A stretch of DNA of 64,000 nt from Pseudomonas sp. sp1636 (GTDB lineage: Bacteria; Pseudomonadota; Gammaproteobacteria; Pseudomonadales; Pseudomonadaceae), in NCBI RefSeq assembly GCF_030376615.1, contig NZ_JARRAB010000001.1, positions 62,001 through 126,000 of the forward strand. Direction: 5' to 3'. This document shows positions 43,460-54,028 of this stretch, piece by piece (positions within the stretch are counted from its first letter, which is position 1; the number at the start of each line of letters is the position of its first letter). The notes below the pieces were generated by a model. It ran no database searches. It was not told the DNA's origin and was given only the letters and a program-made list of their open reading frames with translations. Position numbers and translations under genes: made by a program.

Positions 43460-43472
43460 GACCGGTCGTCTC
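43460..43472 (-). promoter_or_regulatory. Operator-like motif before the TetR gene
   Basis: GACCGGTCGTCTC, identical to 42819-42831, with the palindromic core GACCGGTC. It lies 15 bp upstream of the TetR start, a classical autoregulatory position. Confidence 0.65.
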
Positions 43473-43538
43473 GCCCCGCCCAGCACTATTGATGGGCGTG
43501 ATAAACGGTCACAGCGAAGGAAGAAGGGCCAGCCTGTC

Positions 43539-43614
43539 GCCCGGATAAGCCGCGGCACGCGGTGCAATCCGGGGCAGCGCCCCCGGATTGCGCCAAGGCT
43601 TATCCGGGCTACGG
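43539..43614. repeat. GTAGCCCGGAT-family palindromic repeat
   Basis: Left GCCCGGATAAGC (43539-43550) and right GCTTATCCGGGCTACGG (to 43614) with inner TGCAATCCGGGG/CCCCGGATTGCG. It lies just downstream of the glutathione peroxidase gene (minus strand). Confidence 0.8.
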
Positions 43615-43627
43615 GATCTTAAGGTTT

Positions 43628-44110
43628 TCAGCCGAGGGCTTTTTCGATGGCCTGGATCAAGGCGGGGTCGTCCGGCGCAGTGCGTGGCGAGAAGCGTGCC
43701 AGCACCCGGCCATCGTGGCCGACCAGGAATTTCTCGAAATTCCAGGTGATGTCGCCGGGAAACTCCGCCCCCTCGCCGGCCAGCAGGCGGTACAGCGGAT
43801 GACGATCATGACCATTGACTTCGATCTTGCTGCCCAGGGGAAAGCTCACCCCGTAGTTGAGGCTGCAAAACTCGCGAATCGCCTCTTCGCTATCGGGTTC
43901 TTGCCCGGCAAACTGGTTGCACGGCAGGCCGAGCACGCTGAAGCCTTGCGCGCGGTATTGCTGGTAAAGCTGCTCCAGCCCGGCGTACTGCGGAGTGAGC
44001 CCGCATTTGGAGGCGACGTTGACCACCAGTACCACCTGCCCCTTGAAGGGTGCCAGCGGCAGTTCCTGGCCATCCAGCGTACGCAGATTGAGGTCGTGAA
44101 AAGCACTCAT
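43628..44110 (-). CDS. Glutathione peroxidase family (BtuE-like thiol peroxidase)
   Basis: 160 aa. The peroxidatic residue is Cys36 in NVASKCGLTPQY (Cys, not selenocysteine); the Gln of LPCNQFAGQEP and Trp of ITWNFEKFLVG complete the catalytic triad. A second Cys (LPCNQF) may resolve through thioredoxin, as in non-selenium bacterial members. Detoxifies peroxides in the cytoplasm or periplasm; no signal peptide is visible. GGAGCC precedes the ATG at 44110. Confidence 0.92.
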   Translation of the reverse strand: MSAFHDLNLRTLDGQELPLAPFKGQVVLVVNVASKCGLTPQYAGLEQLYQQYRAQGFSVLGLPCNQFAGQEPDSEEAIREFCSLNYGVSFPLGSKIEVNGHDRHPLYRLLAGEGAEFPGDITWNFEKFLVGHDGRVLARFSPRTAPDDPALIQAIEKALG

Positions 44111-44154
44111 GACTGGCTCCTTGAGAACGCTTCGAATGACACACGGGGGACAAA

Positions 44155-44180
44155 AAAGGCGCCTCTCTAAAGGCGCCTTT
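44155..44180 (-). terminator. Rho-independent terminator after the SlyD-like gene
   Basis: Perfect 9-bp stem AAAGGCGCC (44155-44163)/GGCGCCTTT (44172-44180), 8-nt loop. On the minus strand the stem is followed by TTTTTTG; on the plus strand by CTTTTT, so it could work in both directions. It lies downstream of the SlyD-like gene and upstream of the peroxidase gene. Confidence 0.85.
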
Positions 44181-44279
44181 CTTTTTAACTCAGCTTAGCA
44201 GCCGATGGCGCAGTTGCTACGACCATAAGTCGTATTCAGCAAGCGGCCAGAATCTGATTCACGACATCGCGGCCGTGGA

Positions 44280-44765
44280 TCAGTGGTGGTGACCACCTTC
44301 GCCATGCACGTGGCCATGAGCGACTTCTTCTTCGCTGGCGTCACGCACTTCGACCACTTTGACCTTGAAGTTCAGGCGCTGGCCGGCCAGCGGGTGGTTG
44401 CCGTCGACGATCACGTCGTCGCCTTCCAGGTCACGGATGGTGACGATCTGCATGCTGCCATCCGGGCCGGAGGCGTGAAACTGCATGCCGACTTCCAGCT
44501 CGTCGACGCCTTCGAACATGGTGCGGTTGAGCGTCGCGACCAGCTCGGCGCTGTACTCGCCATAGGCATCTTCCGGCTCGACGGAGACATCCAGCTCGTC
44601 ACCGGCCTGCTTGCCCAGCAGGGCTTTTTCCAGACCGCCGATGATGTTGCCAGCGCCGTGCAAATAAACCAGCGGCGCGCCGCCAGCGGAGCTATCGATC
44701 ACCTCACCGGCATCGTTGGTCAGGGTATAGTCGATAGAGACAGCCTTATTGGGGGCGATCAGCAT
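44280..44765 (-). CDS. FKBP-type peptidyl-prolyl isomerase, SlyD-like
   Basis: 161 aa. DYTLTNDAGEVIDSS and PLVYLHGAGNIIGGLEKAL are the FKBP part, the insert-in-flap domain follows (EPEDAYGEYSAELV to DGNHPLAGQRLNF), and the tail HGHVHGEGGHHH is a metal-binding His-rich end as in SlyD. Chaperone/prolyl isomerase in the cytosol, possibly nickel-handling. Start ATG 44765 with RBS AGAAGG. A terminator lies about 100 bp downstream. Confidence 0.92.
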   Translation of the reverse strand: MLIAPNKAVSIDYTLTNDAGEVIDSSAGGAPLVYLHGAGNIIGGLEKALLGKQAGDELDVSVEPEDAYGEYSAELVATLNRTMFEGVDELEVGMQFHASGPDGSMQIVTIRDLEGDDVIVDGNHPLAGQRLNFKVKVVEVRDASEEEVAHGHVHGEGGHHH

Positions 44766-44865
44766 GGGGCGAGACCTTCTGCATAGAAATAAAGAACGGA
44801 CAAGTTTAACCAAGGGTGCGCGGGAAAGCGAACCCGGCCCTGACGGGCGGCCGAGCACGGCCTTA

Positions 44866-45093
44866 GTGCGACTGATTGATTTTAGTCAGGACGCTGACGG
44901 CCATAGGCTGGCAATCTTGTCGTGCGGCCATACTCAACATTTGCGCCATCTGCCGCCCTGGCAAAATCGCGCCTGGGTGCTCGACCCCATACAACGCAGT
45001 ACACGCTTGGGCCAGCCGTTCACCTGCGGCTGGTGCATGGCAGCTGTCGAAGCCGACGCCGCCGACCCGAGCCAAACAGACAAGGAACGGTAA
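44866..45093 (+). CDS. DUF3565 zinc-ribbon-like small protein
   Basis: 75 aa from a GTG start (start uncertain; the frame is open back to 44749). IDFSQDADGHRLAILSCGHT, QHLRHLPPWQNRAWV and TCGWC make a Cys/His pattern (CGH...H...CxxC) expected to bind a metal. Function unknown. Its stop codon abuts the ackA ATG, and the ackA RBS AAGGAACGG lies inside its end, so it is the upstream partner of ackA-pta. Confidence 0.7.
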   Translation: MRLIDFSQDADGHRLAILSCGHTQHLRHLPPWQNRAWVLDPIQRSTRLGQPFTCGWCMAAVEADAADPSQTDKER

Positions 45094-46281
<1,188 letters not shown>

Positions 46282-46300
46282 GCGCCGCATCGGAGAAAAC

Positions 46301-48394
46301 ATGCACAGCTTCTTTATCTCGCCCACCGGCTTTGGCGTCGGCCTCACCTCGATCAGCCTCGGCCTGGTCGGCGCCCTGCAGCGTGCCGGTCTCAAGGTCG
46401 GCTTCTTCAAGCCGATTGCCCAGCCCCACCATGGCGATGACGGCCCGGAACGCTCCAGCGAGCTGATCGCCCGCACCCATGGCTTGCACTCGCCCAAGCC
46501 GCTGGCCTTGGCGCATGTCGAGCGCATGCTTGGCGACGGCCAGCTGGACGAGCTGCTCGAAGAGATCATCAGCCTCTATCACCAAGCCGCCGCTGACAAA
46601 GACGTGGTCATCGTCGAAGGCATGGTGCCGACCCGTCAGGCCAGCTATGCCGCACGGGTCAACTTCCACCTGGCCAAGAGCCTGGACGCCGACATCATCC
46701 TGGTGTCGGCACCGGAACAGGAGAGCCTCAGCGAACTGTGCGACCGGGTGGAGATTCAGGCGCAAATGTTTGGCGGGCCGAAAGACCCGAAAGTGCTCGG
46801 TGTAATCCTCAACAAGGTGCGCAGCGAAGACGGTGTCGAGGCCTTTTGCGGACGCCTGCAGGAGTTCTCTCCGCTGCTCAAGAGCGACGATTTCCGCCTG
46901 CTCGGCTGCATTCCCTGGCAGGACGAATTGAACGCACCGCGCACCCGTGACATCGCCGAACTGCTCGAGGCCCGGGTACTCAATGCCGGCGACTACGAAC
47001 AACGGCGCATGCTCAGAATCATGCTCTGCGCCCGCGCCGTGGCCAACACCGTGCAACTGCTCAAGCCCGGCACCCTGGTGGTGACCCCCGGCGACCGCGA
47101 CGACATCATCCTCGCCGCCAGCCTGGCGGCAATGAACGGCATGCCGCTGGCCGGCCTGCTGCTGTGTAGCGACTTCGCCCCCGACCCGCGGATCATGGAG
47201 CTGTGCCGGGGCGCCCTGCAAAGCGGCCTGCCGGTAATGACGGTGAGCACCGGCTCCTACGACACCGCGACCAATCTCAACCGACTGAACAAGGAAATCC
47301 CGGTCGACGACAAGGAGCGCGCGCAGAAGGTCGCCGATTTCGTCGCCAGCCACATCGACCACGACTGGCTGCGCACCCGCTGCGGCACGCCACGCGAGCT
47401 GCACCTGTCGCCCTCGGCGTTCCGCTACCAACTGGTGCAACAGGCCAAGGCGGCGGACAAGCGCATCGTCCTGCCGGAGGGCAGCGAACCGCGCACGGTG
47501 AAGGCCGCCGCCATCTGCCAGGCTCGCGGCATCGCCCGCTGCGTGCTGCTGGCCAAACCGGACGAGGTTTACGCCGTGGCTCAGGCGCAGGGCATCGAAC
47601 TGCCGTCTGGGCTGGAAATCCTCGACCCGGATCTGATCCGCGAACGCTATGTCGAGCCGATGATCGAACTGCGCAAGGGCAAGGGCCTCAACGCCCCGAT
47701 GGCCCTGGCGCAACTGGAAGACAACGTGGTGCTCGGCACCATGATGCTGGCTCTGGATGAGGTCGATGGCCTGGTTTCCGGCGCCATCCACACCACGGCC
47801 AATACCATTCGCCCCGCGCTCCAACTGATCAAGACCGCGCCGGGCTACAACCTGGTGTCTTCGGTGTTTTTCATGCTGCTGCCGGATCAGGTGCTGGTCT
47901 ACGGCGACTGCGCGGTCAACCCGGATCCGAGTGCCGCGCAGCTGGCGGAGATCGCCGTGCAAAGCGCCGCCTCGGCCACTGCCTTCGGCATCGAGCCACG
48001 GGTGGCCATGCTCAGCTACTCCACCGGCGACTCGGGCACCGGCGAGGAAGTGGAAAAAGTTCGCGAGGCCACGCGCCTGGCCAAGCGCATCAACCCGGAT
48101 CTGCTGCTCGACGGCCCCCTGCAATACGACGCCGCCGCCATCGACAGCGTCGGTCGGCAGAAGGCACCGAACAGCCCGGTGGCCGGCCGCGCCACGGTGT
48201 TCGTGTTTCCCGACCTGAACACCGGCAACACCACCTACAAGGCGGTGCAACGCAGCGCCGACTGCATCAGCGTCGGCCCCATGCTGCAAGGGCTGCGCAA
48301 GCCGGTGAACGACCTCTCGCGCGGGGCGCTGGTCGACGACATCGTCTACACCATCGCCCTGACCGCGATCCAGGCGGCCAACTTGCCGGAGTAG
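46301..48394 (+). CDS. pta: Phosphate acetyltransferase (long form)
   Basis: 697 aa: N-terminal P-loop-like regulatory domain (SFFISPTGFGVGLTSISLGL), DRTGG domain in the middle, and C-terminal catalytic PTA domain from about residue 375 (KRIVLPEGSEPRT to SVGPMLQGLRKPVNDLSRG). Makes acetyl phosphate from acetyl-CoA. CGGAGAAAAC precedes the ATG at 46301; the longer frame overlaps ackA. In the first P-loop the usual Gly-Lys-Thr is SPTGFGVGLTS, with no Lys, as in other pseudomonad Pta proteins as far as I recall. Confidence 0.95.
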   Translation: MHSFFISPTGFGVGLTSISLGLVGALQRAGLKVGFFKPIAQPHHGDDGPERSSELIARTHGLHSPKPLALAHVERMLGDGQLDELLEEIISLYHQAAADKDVVIVEGMVPTRQASYAARVNFHLAKSLDADIILVSAPEQESLSELCDRVEIQAQMFGGPKDPKVLGVILNKVRSEDGVEAFCGRLQEFSPLLKSDDFRLLGCIPWQDELNAPRTRDIAELLEARVLNAGDYEQRRMLRIMLCARAVANTVQLLKPGTLVVTPGDRDDIILAASLAAMNGMPLAGLLLCSDFAPDPRIMELCRGALQSGLPVMTVSTGSYDTATNLNRLNKEIPVDDKERAQKVADFVASHIDHDWLRTRCGTPRELHLSPSAFRYQLVQQAKAADKRIVLPEGSEPRTVKAAAICQARGIARCVLLAKPDEVYAVAQAQGIELPSGLEILDPDLIRERYVEPMIELRKGKGLNAPMALAQLEDNVVLGTMMLALDEVDGLVSGAIHTTANTIRPALQLIKTAPGYNLVSSVFFMLLPDQVLVYGDCAVNPDPSAAQLAEIAVQSAASATAFGIEPRVAMLSYSTGDSGTGEEVEKVREATRLAKRINPDLLLDGPLQYDAAAIDSVGRQKAPNSPVAGRATVFVFPDLNTGNTTYKAVQRSADCISVGPMLQGLRKPVNDLSRGALVDDIVYTIALTAIQAANLPE

Positions 48395-48477
48395 CGGCCC
48401 TCTGACTCGCAGCCCTATAGCCATAGGCAAGGGCTGCGGCAGCGTCGGCGGATGGCGCATCCACCCTGGCCACATTT

Positions 48478-48557
48478 CGTAGCCCGGATGCAATCCGGGA
48501 GCTGGTCTTGCAGTCACTGAAGCCCCCGGATTGCGCCAAGGCTTATTCGGGCTACGG
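48478..48557. repeat. GTAGCCCGGAT-family palindromic repeat
   Basis: Left CGTAGCCCGGATGCAATCCG from 48478 and right CCGGATTGCGCC to GCTTATTCGGGCTACGG at 48557. It lies in the 352-bp gap after pta; I see nothing else in that gap. Confidence 0.82.
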
Positions 48558-48746
48558 AGTGGACTTTTGCCGCCCGCAATAGCGACAACAGTAACGGCAG
48601 CCCCGCAAGATGACCGAGCGGTCAACCCCAGCACTTGCAGTCCAGTTTCCAGACGCTACCCTTGGCGCCGACCGACCCGCGGTGGAGAACCGCGGGCTCT
48701 CAACGACCCGGGGCATGCGTCCCCCTTTCTGGAGGCACGTGCCCCC

Positions 48747-49658
48747 ATGCTGCATTTTCTGCCTGCTGCCCTGCGCGGCCTGATTGGCGCAAGTTTGCTG
48801 GCCTTGAACACCCTGTTCTGGTGCTGGCCGCTGTTTTTCATCGCGCTGCTCAAACTGCTGTTGCCCATCCCGGCGCTACAGCGCTGCCTGCGCGACCTCA
48901 TGCATACGACCGCCGAAGCCTGGATTTCCACCAATAAATTCTGGATGAATCTGCTGTCGCAGACCCGCTGGCACATCCAGGGAATCGAGTGCTTCGACCA
49001 ACGGCATAGCTACCTGGTGACGAGCAACCACCAGAGCTGGGTCGACATCTTGGTGCTGCAATACCAGCTCAATCGACGCATGCCGCTGCTCAAGTTTTTC
49101 CTCAAGCAGGAACTGATCTGGGTGCCGGTAATCGGCCTGTGCTGGTGGGCGCTGGAGTTTCCCTTCATGAAGCGCTTCAGCAAGGAATACCTGGCCAGGC
49201 ACCCGGAGAAACGCGGCGAGGATCTGGCCACCACCCGCAAGGCCTGCGCGCGCTACAAGAGCAACCCGGTGTCGGTGTTCAATTTCCTCGAGGGCACGCG
49301 CTTCACCCCGGCCAAGCATGCCGCGCAGGACTCCCCGTTCCAGTACCTGCTCAAACCCAAGGCCGGCGGCATCGCTTTCGTACTCGACGCCATGGGCGAG
49401 CAATTGCACAGCCTGGTCAACGTCACCATCCATTACCCGCAGGGCAGTCCAGGCTTCTGGCAACTGCTCAGCGGCGAGATCGGCGACGTGGTGGTGAGCT
49501 TCAATAAATTGCCGATCCCGTCGGAATTCATCGGCAGGAACTACGATCAGGACGAAGCCTATCGCCAGCGCTTCCAGCAATGGGTCAACCGGTTGTGGCA
49601 AGACAAGGACGCCGAACTGGCCCGCCTGCACCAGCAATATGGGCCGCCACGCCACTGA
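48747..49658 (+). CDS. Lysophospholipid-type acyltransferase (YihG-like)
   Basis: 303 aa with N-terminal hydrophobic anchor (LLALNTLFWCWPLFFIALL). The acyltransferase block I is NHQSWVD (HxxxxD) near residue 93, block III FLEGTRFTP, and the C-terminal YPQGSPGFWQLLSGEI region is typical of the YihG/YihG-like group rather than PlsC. Transfers acyl chains to lysophosphatidic acid or a related acceptor at the inner membrane. The ATG at 48747 has GGAGG 11 nt upstream. Confidence 0.88.
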   Translation: MLHFLPAALRGLIGASLLALNTLFWCWPLFFIALLKLLLPIPALQRCLRDLMHTTAEAWISTNKFWMNLLSQTRWHIQGIECFDQRHSYLVTSNHQSWVDILVLQYQLNRRMPLLKFFLKQELIWVPVIGLCWWALEFPFMKRFSKEYLARHPEKRGEDLATTRKACARYKSNPVSVFNFLEGTRFTPAKHAAQDSPFQYLLKPKAGGIAFVLDAMGEQLHSLVNVTIHYPQGSPGFWQLLSGEIGDVVVSFNKLPIPSEFIGRNYDQDEAYRQRFQQWVNRLWQDKDAELARLHQQYGPPRH

Positions 49659-49716
49659 TATAGCGGATAAAAACGCCCGCTTACCACGACCGCTTCACTT
49701 CGTCTGGACAAGCAAA

Positions 49717-49741
49717 AAGGCCTCCTAGTACAGGAGGCCTT
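49717..49741 (-). terminator. Rho-independent terminator after the OmpA-like lipoprotein gene
   Basis: Perfect 10-bp stem AAGGCCTCCT/AGGAGGCCTT with a 5-nt loop; on the minus strand it is followed by TTTGC. It lies 19 bp beyond the OmpA-like stop and also sits between convergent genes. Confidence 0.85.
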
Positions 49742-49759
49742 GGCGTATGAGGCGACTCG

Positions 49760-50419
49760 TTACTGCAGGGGACGCAGGTTGATCTCGACCCGACGATTCT
49801 GCGCACGCCCGGCTTCGCTGGCGTTGCTGGCGATCGGCTGGTTCGGCCCGGCACCGTAGGAGGAAATCCGCGCCGCCGCTATGCCATTGGCGGACAGGTA
49901 AGAGGCGACGCTCTGCGCGCGGCGATTCGACAGGTTCTGGTTCAGCTCCAGCGAACCGGTGCTGTCGGTGTGGCCGACGATGTCGATGCCGTTCTTGTCG
50001 AATTCCTTGAACACCGTGACCAGGGAATTGAGGGTCGGGTAGAAGCCGCTGGAAATATCCGCCGAGTTGCTGGCGAAGGTGATGTTGCCCGGCATGATCA
50101 ACTTCAGGTCATCGCCATTGCGCTGCACCTGCACACCCGTGCCCTGCAGGGTCTGGCGCAGCTTGGCTTCCTGGGTGTCGACGTAATAGCCATAGCCACC
50201 GCCTGCGGCGCCGCCCACTGCCGCGCCGATCAAGGCGCCTTTGGCCCGGTCTTTCTTGCTCGAAGTGGCCGCCCCGATCACGGCGCCGGTTACCGCGCCA
50301 ACACCGCCGTAGATACCGGCTTTACCGGCTTCACGCTCGCCGGTGTAGGGGTTGGTGGTACAGCCGGCCAGGAGGGTAATGCCAGCTGCTGCAAATGCCA
50401 GGTTGCGCCATTTAGTCAT
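49760..50419 (-). CDS. OmpA-family lipoprotein (YiaD-like)
   Basis: 219 aa. Lipoprotein signal with lipobox LLAGC (Cys near residue 20); glycine-zipper segment (GIYGGVGAVTGAVIGAAT, GALIGAAVGGAAGGGYGYY); C-terminal OmpA domain with the peptidoglycan-binding signature DIVGHTDSTGSLELNQNLS and NRRVEI. Likely outer-membrane lipoprotein bound to peptidoglycan. Start ATG 50419 after AAGGGAA. A good terminator follows. Confidence 0.92.
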   Translation of the reverse strand: MTKWRNLAFAAAGITLLAGCTTNPYTGEREAGKAGIYGGVGAVTGAVIGAATSSKKDRAKGALIGAAVGGAAGGGYGYYVDTQEAKLRQTLQGTGVQVQRNGDDLKLIMPGNITFASNSADISSGFYPTLNSLVTVFKEFDKNGIDIVGHTDSTGSLELNQNLSNRRAQSVASYLSANGIAAARISSYGAGPNQPIASNASEAGRAQNRRVEINLRPLQ

Positions 50420-50532
50420 GGTTGTTCCCTTGTTTTTCCGTGTTATGACAGATTTCAAACCAGGGTTTCGAACCTGGCTCGGACGTGAAGTTCCTCATCA
50501 GCTTAGCAAGCTCCGTCGCGCGGCATTGGCCG

Positions 50533-51177
50533 TCATGCCCGCACGAATGGGTTTTCGCGCATCTCCTCGGCCAACTGGGTATCCGGCCCGTGACCGGTGA
50601 CCACCGTGGCCTCTTCGTCCAGGCGGTACAGGCGCTGCTTGATCGAACGCTCGATGGTCGGGTAGTCGCCGCCCCACAGGTCGGTACGGCCGATGCCACG
50701 CTTGAACAGGGTATCGCCGGCGATCAGCAGCTTGTCCCGGGGGAACCAGAAGCTCATCGAACCCGGCGTATGCCCCGGCGTGTGCAACGCCACCCCGCAA
50801 CCGCAGTCCAGCGCCTGATCGTCGACCAACCACTGATCGGGGGCCGGCACCGGCACATAGGGCACGCCGAACATGCGGCACTGCATCTCCAGGTTGTCCC
50901 AGAGGAACTGATCGTCCTTGTGCAGGTGCAGGGTCGCGCCGGTCTTCTCCTTCATCTGCCCGGAGGCGAGGAAGTGATCCAGATGGGCGTGGGTGTGAAT
51001 GATACTGACCACCTTGAGGCCATGGGCTTCGAGGCGCGCCATGATCAACTCGGGATTGCCACCGGGATCGACCACAATGGCCTTTTTGGTCACCGGGTCG
51101 CCGATGATCGTGCAGTTGCACTGCAAAGGCCCGACGGGGAAGGTTTCGCGGATTAGCGCGGGTTTGGCGGGTTCCAT
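50533..51177 (-). CDS. Metallo-beta-lactamase-fold hydrolase (YcbL/glyoxalase II-like)
   Basis: 214 aa. Zinc-binding HTHAHLDH (residues 61-68), HTPGHTPGSMSFW, GDTLFKRGIGRTDL and the last ligand in TGHGPDT. The arrangement is that of short glyoxalase-II-like hydrolases (YcbL). A thioester substrate such as lactoylglutathione is likely but unproven. It is the last core gene before the defence island. Confidence 0.9.
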   Translation of the reverse strand: MEPAKPALIRETFPVGPLQCNCTIIGDPVTKKAIVVDPGGNPELIMARLEAHGLKVVSIIHTHAHLDHFLASGQMKEKTGATLHLHKDDQFLWDNLEMQCRMFGVPYVPVPAPDQWLVDDQALDCGCGVALHTPGHTPGSMSFWFPRDKLLIAGDTLFKRGIGRTDLWGGDYPTIERSIKQRLYRLDEEATVVTGHGPDTQLAEEMRENPFVRA

Positions 51178-51336
51178 AGAGGCTCCAACAGGTTGAATGG
51201 CACATTTGCGGCACGCTCGGCATGAAAAACGCTAAGCGAAGAAGACCCTATCAGCGGCCTGCCCAAATCAGCTGTAAAGGGTGACCCCAACAGACCCGCA
51301 CATTCAATAGCCAGAAGGCAATCCTTGCTCGTGCAT

Positions 51337-51360
51337 GCCTGCTTGCCTGCTTGCCTGCTT
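51337..51360. repeat. Tandem octamer GCCTGCTT x3
   Basis: Three perfect copies of GCCTGCTT followed by GCCGGCCGGCCGG, in the 371-bp gap (51178-51548) before hsdR. No gene is seen in that gap. Tetramer-based slippage could vary the copy number, and the tract lies about 190 bp upstream of hsdR. Confidence 0.8.
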
Positions 51361-51548
51361 GCCGGCCGGCCGGCGGCAACGACCGTCCAGCCAACTGAAA
51401 GTCGCAAGACAAAAATGGAGAGTGTTCACCCCCCCCTGGGCAAGACGCCCCGCCCAATCAACGCCAAACAAGGTACATTTACGCCCATCGAGCACGATCA
51501 GCAGTGCCGGCATGGAGCGACCAGGCCGGCTTGAAGGGAATTGGGGTT

Positions 51549-53927
51549 ATGGACAAAAAGTCGCTTTCCGAGCGGGACATCTGCAGCAAGTACATCGCCC
51601 CAGCCGTCCAGCAAGCCGGTTGGGACATGCACCAGCAGGTACGCGAGGAAGTCAGCTTCACCAAGGGCCGCATCATCGTCCGCGGCAAGCTGCACAGCCG
51701 GGGCGAATCGCGCCGTGCCGACTTCATCCTCTACCACCAGGCCAACCTGCCGCTTGCCGTGATCGAGGCGAAGGACAACAAGCACTCCGTGGGCTCCGGC
51801 ATGCAGCAGGCGCTGGGCTATGCCGAGGCGCTGGATGTGCCTTTCGTGTTCTCCAGCAATGGCGATGGTTTCCTGTTCCACGACCGCAGCGGCACAGGCG
51901 GCCAGACCGAAACCGAACTCAGCCTCGACCAGTTCCCCGGCCCGGATGAACTCTGGCAGCGTTACTGCCAGTGGAAGGGCCTGGACGACCAGGCCCAGCA
52001 CAAGATCGCCGCGCCCTACTACAACGACGGTTCCAGCCGAACACCGCACTACTACCAGATGAACGCCATCAACCGCACGGTCGAAGCCGTGGCACGCGGG
52101 CAGGATCGCGTGCTGCTGGTCATGGCCACCGGCACCGGCAAGACCTACACCGCCTTCCAGATTATCTGGCGGCTGTGGAAGTCCAAGCAGAAGAAACGCA
52201 TCCTGTTTCTCGCCGACCGCAATATCCTGGTCGACCAGACCAAGAACAACGACTTCAAGCCGTTCGGCCAGGCGATGACCAAGATCGCCAAACGCCAGAT
52301 CGACACCTCCTACGAGATCTACCTGTCGCTCTATCAGGCCGTCACCGGCGCTGAAGATGAGATGAACGTCTACAAGCAGTTCTCCCGCGACTTCTTCGAC
52401 CTGATCGTGATCGATGAATGCCACCGCGGCAGCGCCGCCGAAGACTCCGCCTGGCGCGAGATTCTCGACTATTTCGCCAACGCCACCCACGTCGGCCTCA
52501 CCGCCACGCCGAAGGAAACCAAAGAGGTGTCGAGCATCACCTACTTCGGCGAGCCGGTGTACAGCTACACCCTTAAGCAGGGCATCGAAGACGGCTTCCT
52601 CGCGCCCTACAAGGTGGTGCGCATCGACTTCGACAAAGACCTGCAAGGCTGGCGGCCGCCCAAGGGCATGCTCGACAAGCATGGCGAGCTGATCGAAGAC
52701 CGTATCTACAACCTCAAGGACATGGATCGCACCCTGGTCATCGAGGCGCGCACCCAACTGGTGGCGCAGAAGGTCAGCGAGTTCCTCAAGGCCACCGATC
52801 CGTTCCAGAAAACCATCGTCTTCTGCGACGACATCAACCACGCCGAGCGCATGCGCCAGGCCCTGGTCAACCTCAACCCGGAGCGCGTGGCCGAGAATCG
52901 CAAGTACGTTATGCGCATCACCGGCGATGAGCAGGAAGGCAAGGCCGAGCTGGATAACTTCATCAACCCTGAAGAGCGCTACCCGGTCATCGCCACCACC
53001 AGCAAGCTGATGACCACCGGCGTCGATGCGCAGACCTGCAAGCTGATCGTGCTCGACCAGCACATCAAGTCGATGACCGAGTTCAAGCAGATCATCGGTC
53101 GCGGCACCCGCATCAACGAGGACTACGGCAAGTACTGGTTCACCATCATGGACTTCAAAAAGGCCACCGAGCTGTTTGCCGACTCGGCCTTCGATGGCGA
53201 TCCGGTTGTGATTTACGAGCCAGGGTCAGACGAGTCACCCGTGCCGCCCGACGAGGAATCTTCCCCCGGCCCCCTCTTTGGTAAAGAGGGGGAGCAGTTG
53301 ATAGCGGACGACCTTCCCCCCTTCGCAGAAGGGGGGATCGAGGGGGGATTGCGGCGCATCAAGTACGTCATCGACAGCATCCCGATCTACGTCATCGCCG
53401 AGCGCGTGCAGTATTACGGCCCGGACGGCCGACTGATCACCGAGTCGCTGCACGATTACACCCGCGCCTGCGTGCAAAAGCAGTTCGCCTCGCTGGATGA
53501 CTTCCTGCGCCGTTGGAGTGATGCCGAGCAGAAGAAGGCCATCATCGACGAAATGGCCGCCCAAGGCGTGATGTGGGAAGCCCTCGCCGAAGAAGTGGAA
53601 AAGCAGCAGGGCAAGCCGCTAGATCCCTTCGACCTGATCTGCCACGTCGCATTCGACCAGCCGGCCCTGTCGCGCCGCGAGCGCGCCGAGCAGGTGAAAA
53701 AGCGCAACTACTTCGCCAGGTATTCCGGCGCCGCCCGCCAGGTGCTGGAAGCCCTGCTGGATAAATACGCCGACACCGGCATCGAGCATATCGAGGACAT
53801 CAAAATCCTCCAACTCGACCCGTTCAGCCAGATTGGTGCGCCCATCGAGTTGGTCAAGGCCTTTGGCGGCAAGGCTGGCTACAACAAGGCCATCCACGAA
53901 CTGGAAGACGAGCTTTACGCCAGTTAG
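51549..53927 (+). CDS. hsdR: Type I restriction enzyme, R (motor/nuclease) subunit
   Basis: 792 aa. N-terminal PD-(D/E)xK nuclease (RRADFIL, then VIEAKDNK, about residues 56-76), Walker [13 protein letters not shown] near 192-203, DECH box IDECHRG near 288, ATP-helicase motif LTATPKET, and [12 protein letters not shown]. It translocates DNA and cuts at random sites with HsdM/HsdS. ATG 51549 follows GAAGGGAA. Residues about 570-601 ([18 protein letters not shown] and on) are encoded by a palindromic element inserted in frame (53257-53350), in the linker between helicase and C-terminal domain. Confidence 0.93.
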   Translation: MDKKSLSERDICSKYIAPAVQQAGWDMHQQVREEVSFTKGRIIVRGKLHSRGESRRADFILYHQANLPLAVIEAKDNKHSVGSGMQQALGYAEALDVPFVFSSNGDGFLFHDRSGTGGQTETELSLDQFPGPDELWQRYCQWKGLDDQAQHKIAAPYYNDGSSRTPHYYQMNAINRTVEAVARGQDRVLLVMATGTGKTYTAFQIIWRLWKSKQKKRILFLADRNILVDQTKNNDFKPFGQAMTKIAKRQIDTSYEIYLSLYQAVTGAEDEMNVYKQFSRDFFDLIVIDECHRGSAAEDSAWREILDYFANATHVGLTATPKETKEVSSITYFGEPVYSYTLKQGIEDGFLAPYKVVRIDFDKDLQGWRPPKGMLDKHGELIEDRIYNLKDMDRTLVIEARTQLVAQKVSEFLKATDPFQKTIVFCDDINHAERMRQALVNLNPERVAENRKYVMRITGDEQEGKAELDNFINPEERYPVIATTSKLMTTGVDAQTCKLIVLDQHIKSMTEFKQIIGRGTRINEDYGKYWFTIMDFKKATELFADSAFDGDPVVIYEPGSDESPVPPDEESSPGPLFGKEGEQLIADDLPPFAEGGIEGGLRRIKYVIDSIPIYVIAERVQYYGPDGRLITESLHDYTRACVQKQFASLDDFLRRWSDAEQKKAIIDEMAAQGVMWEALAEEVEKQQGKPLDPFDLICHVAFDQPALSRRERAEQVKKRNYFARYSGAARQVLEALLDKYADTGIEHIEDIKILQLDPFSQIGAPIELVKAFGGKAGYNKAIHELEDELYAS
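53257..53350. mobile_element. Double-hairpin palindromic element inside hsdR
   Basis: Outer ends AATCTTCCCCCGGCCCCC and GGGGGGATCGAGGGGGGATT are inverted relatives. Inside are two hairpins: CCCCCTCTTT-GGT-AAAGAGGGGG (53270-53292) and CCCCCCTTC-GCA-GAAGGGGGG (53316-53336), separated by 23 bp. The architecture is REPIN-like and shared with 55868-56016. It leaves the hsdR frame open. Confidence 0.85.
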
Positions 53928-53943
53928 CAGAACTGGATCGTAG

Positions 53944-53971
53944 GGTGGGCAACGGCGCAGCCTTGCCCACC
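53944..53971. repeat. GGTGGGCAA palindrome between hsdR and hsdM
   Basis: GGTGGGCAA (53944-53952) and TTGCCCACC (53963-53971), perfect 9-bp arms. Lies in the 101-bp hsdR-hsdM gap; may protect or end the hsdR message. Confidence 0.7.
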
Positions 53972-54028
53972 ATCATCAGCCAATCCCGATACAATCCCCC
54001 GCTTTGCCGCACCTGCCGAGAATTCGTT

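Noticed and set aside
51337..51372. CRISPR-like short repeats before hsdR
   Set aside because: An 8-bp direct tandem repeat without spacers; no cas genes in the window.
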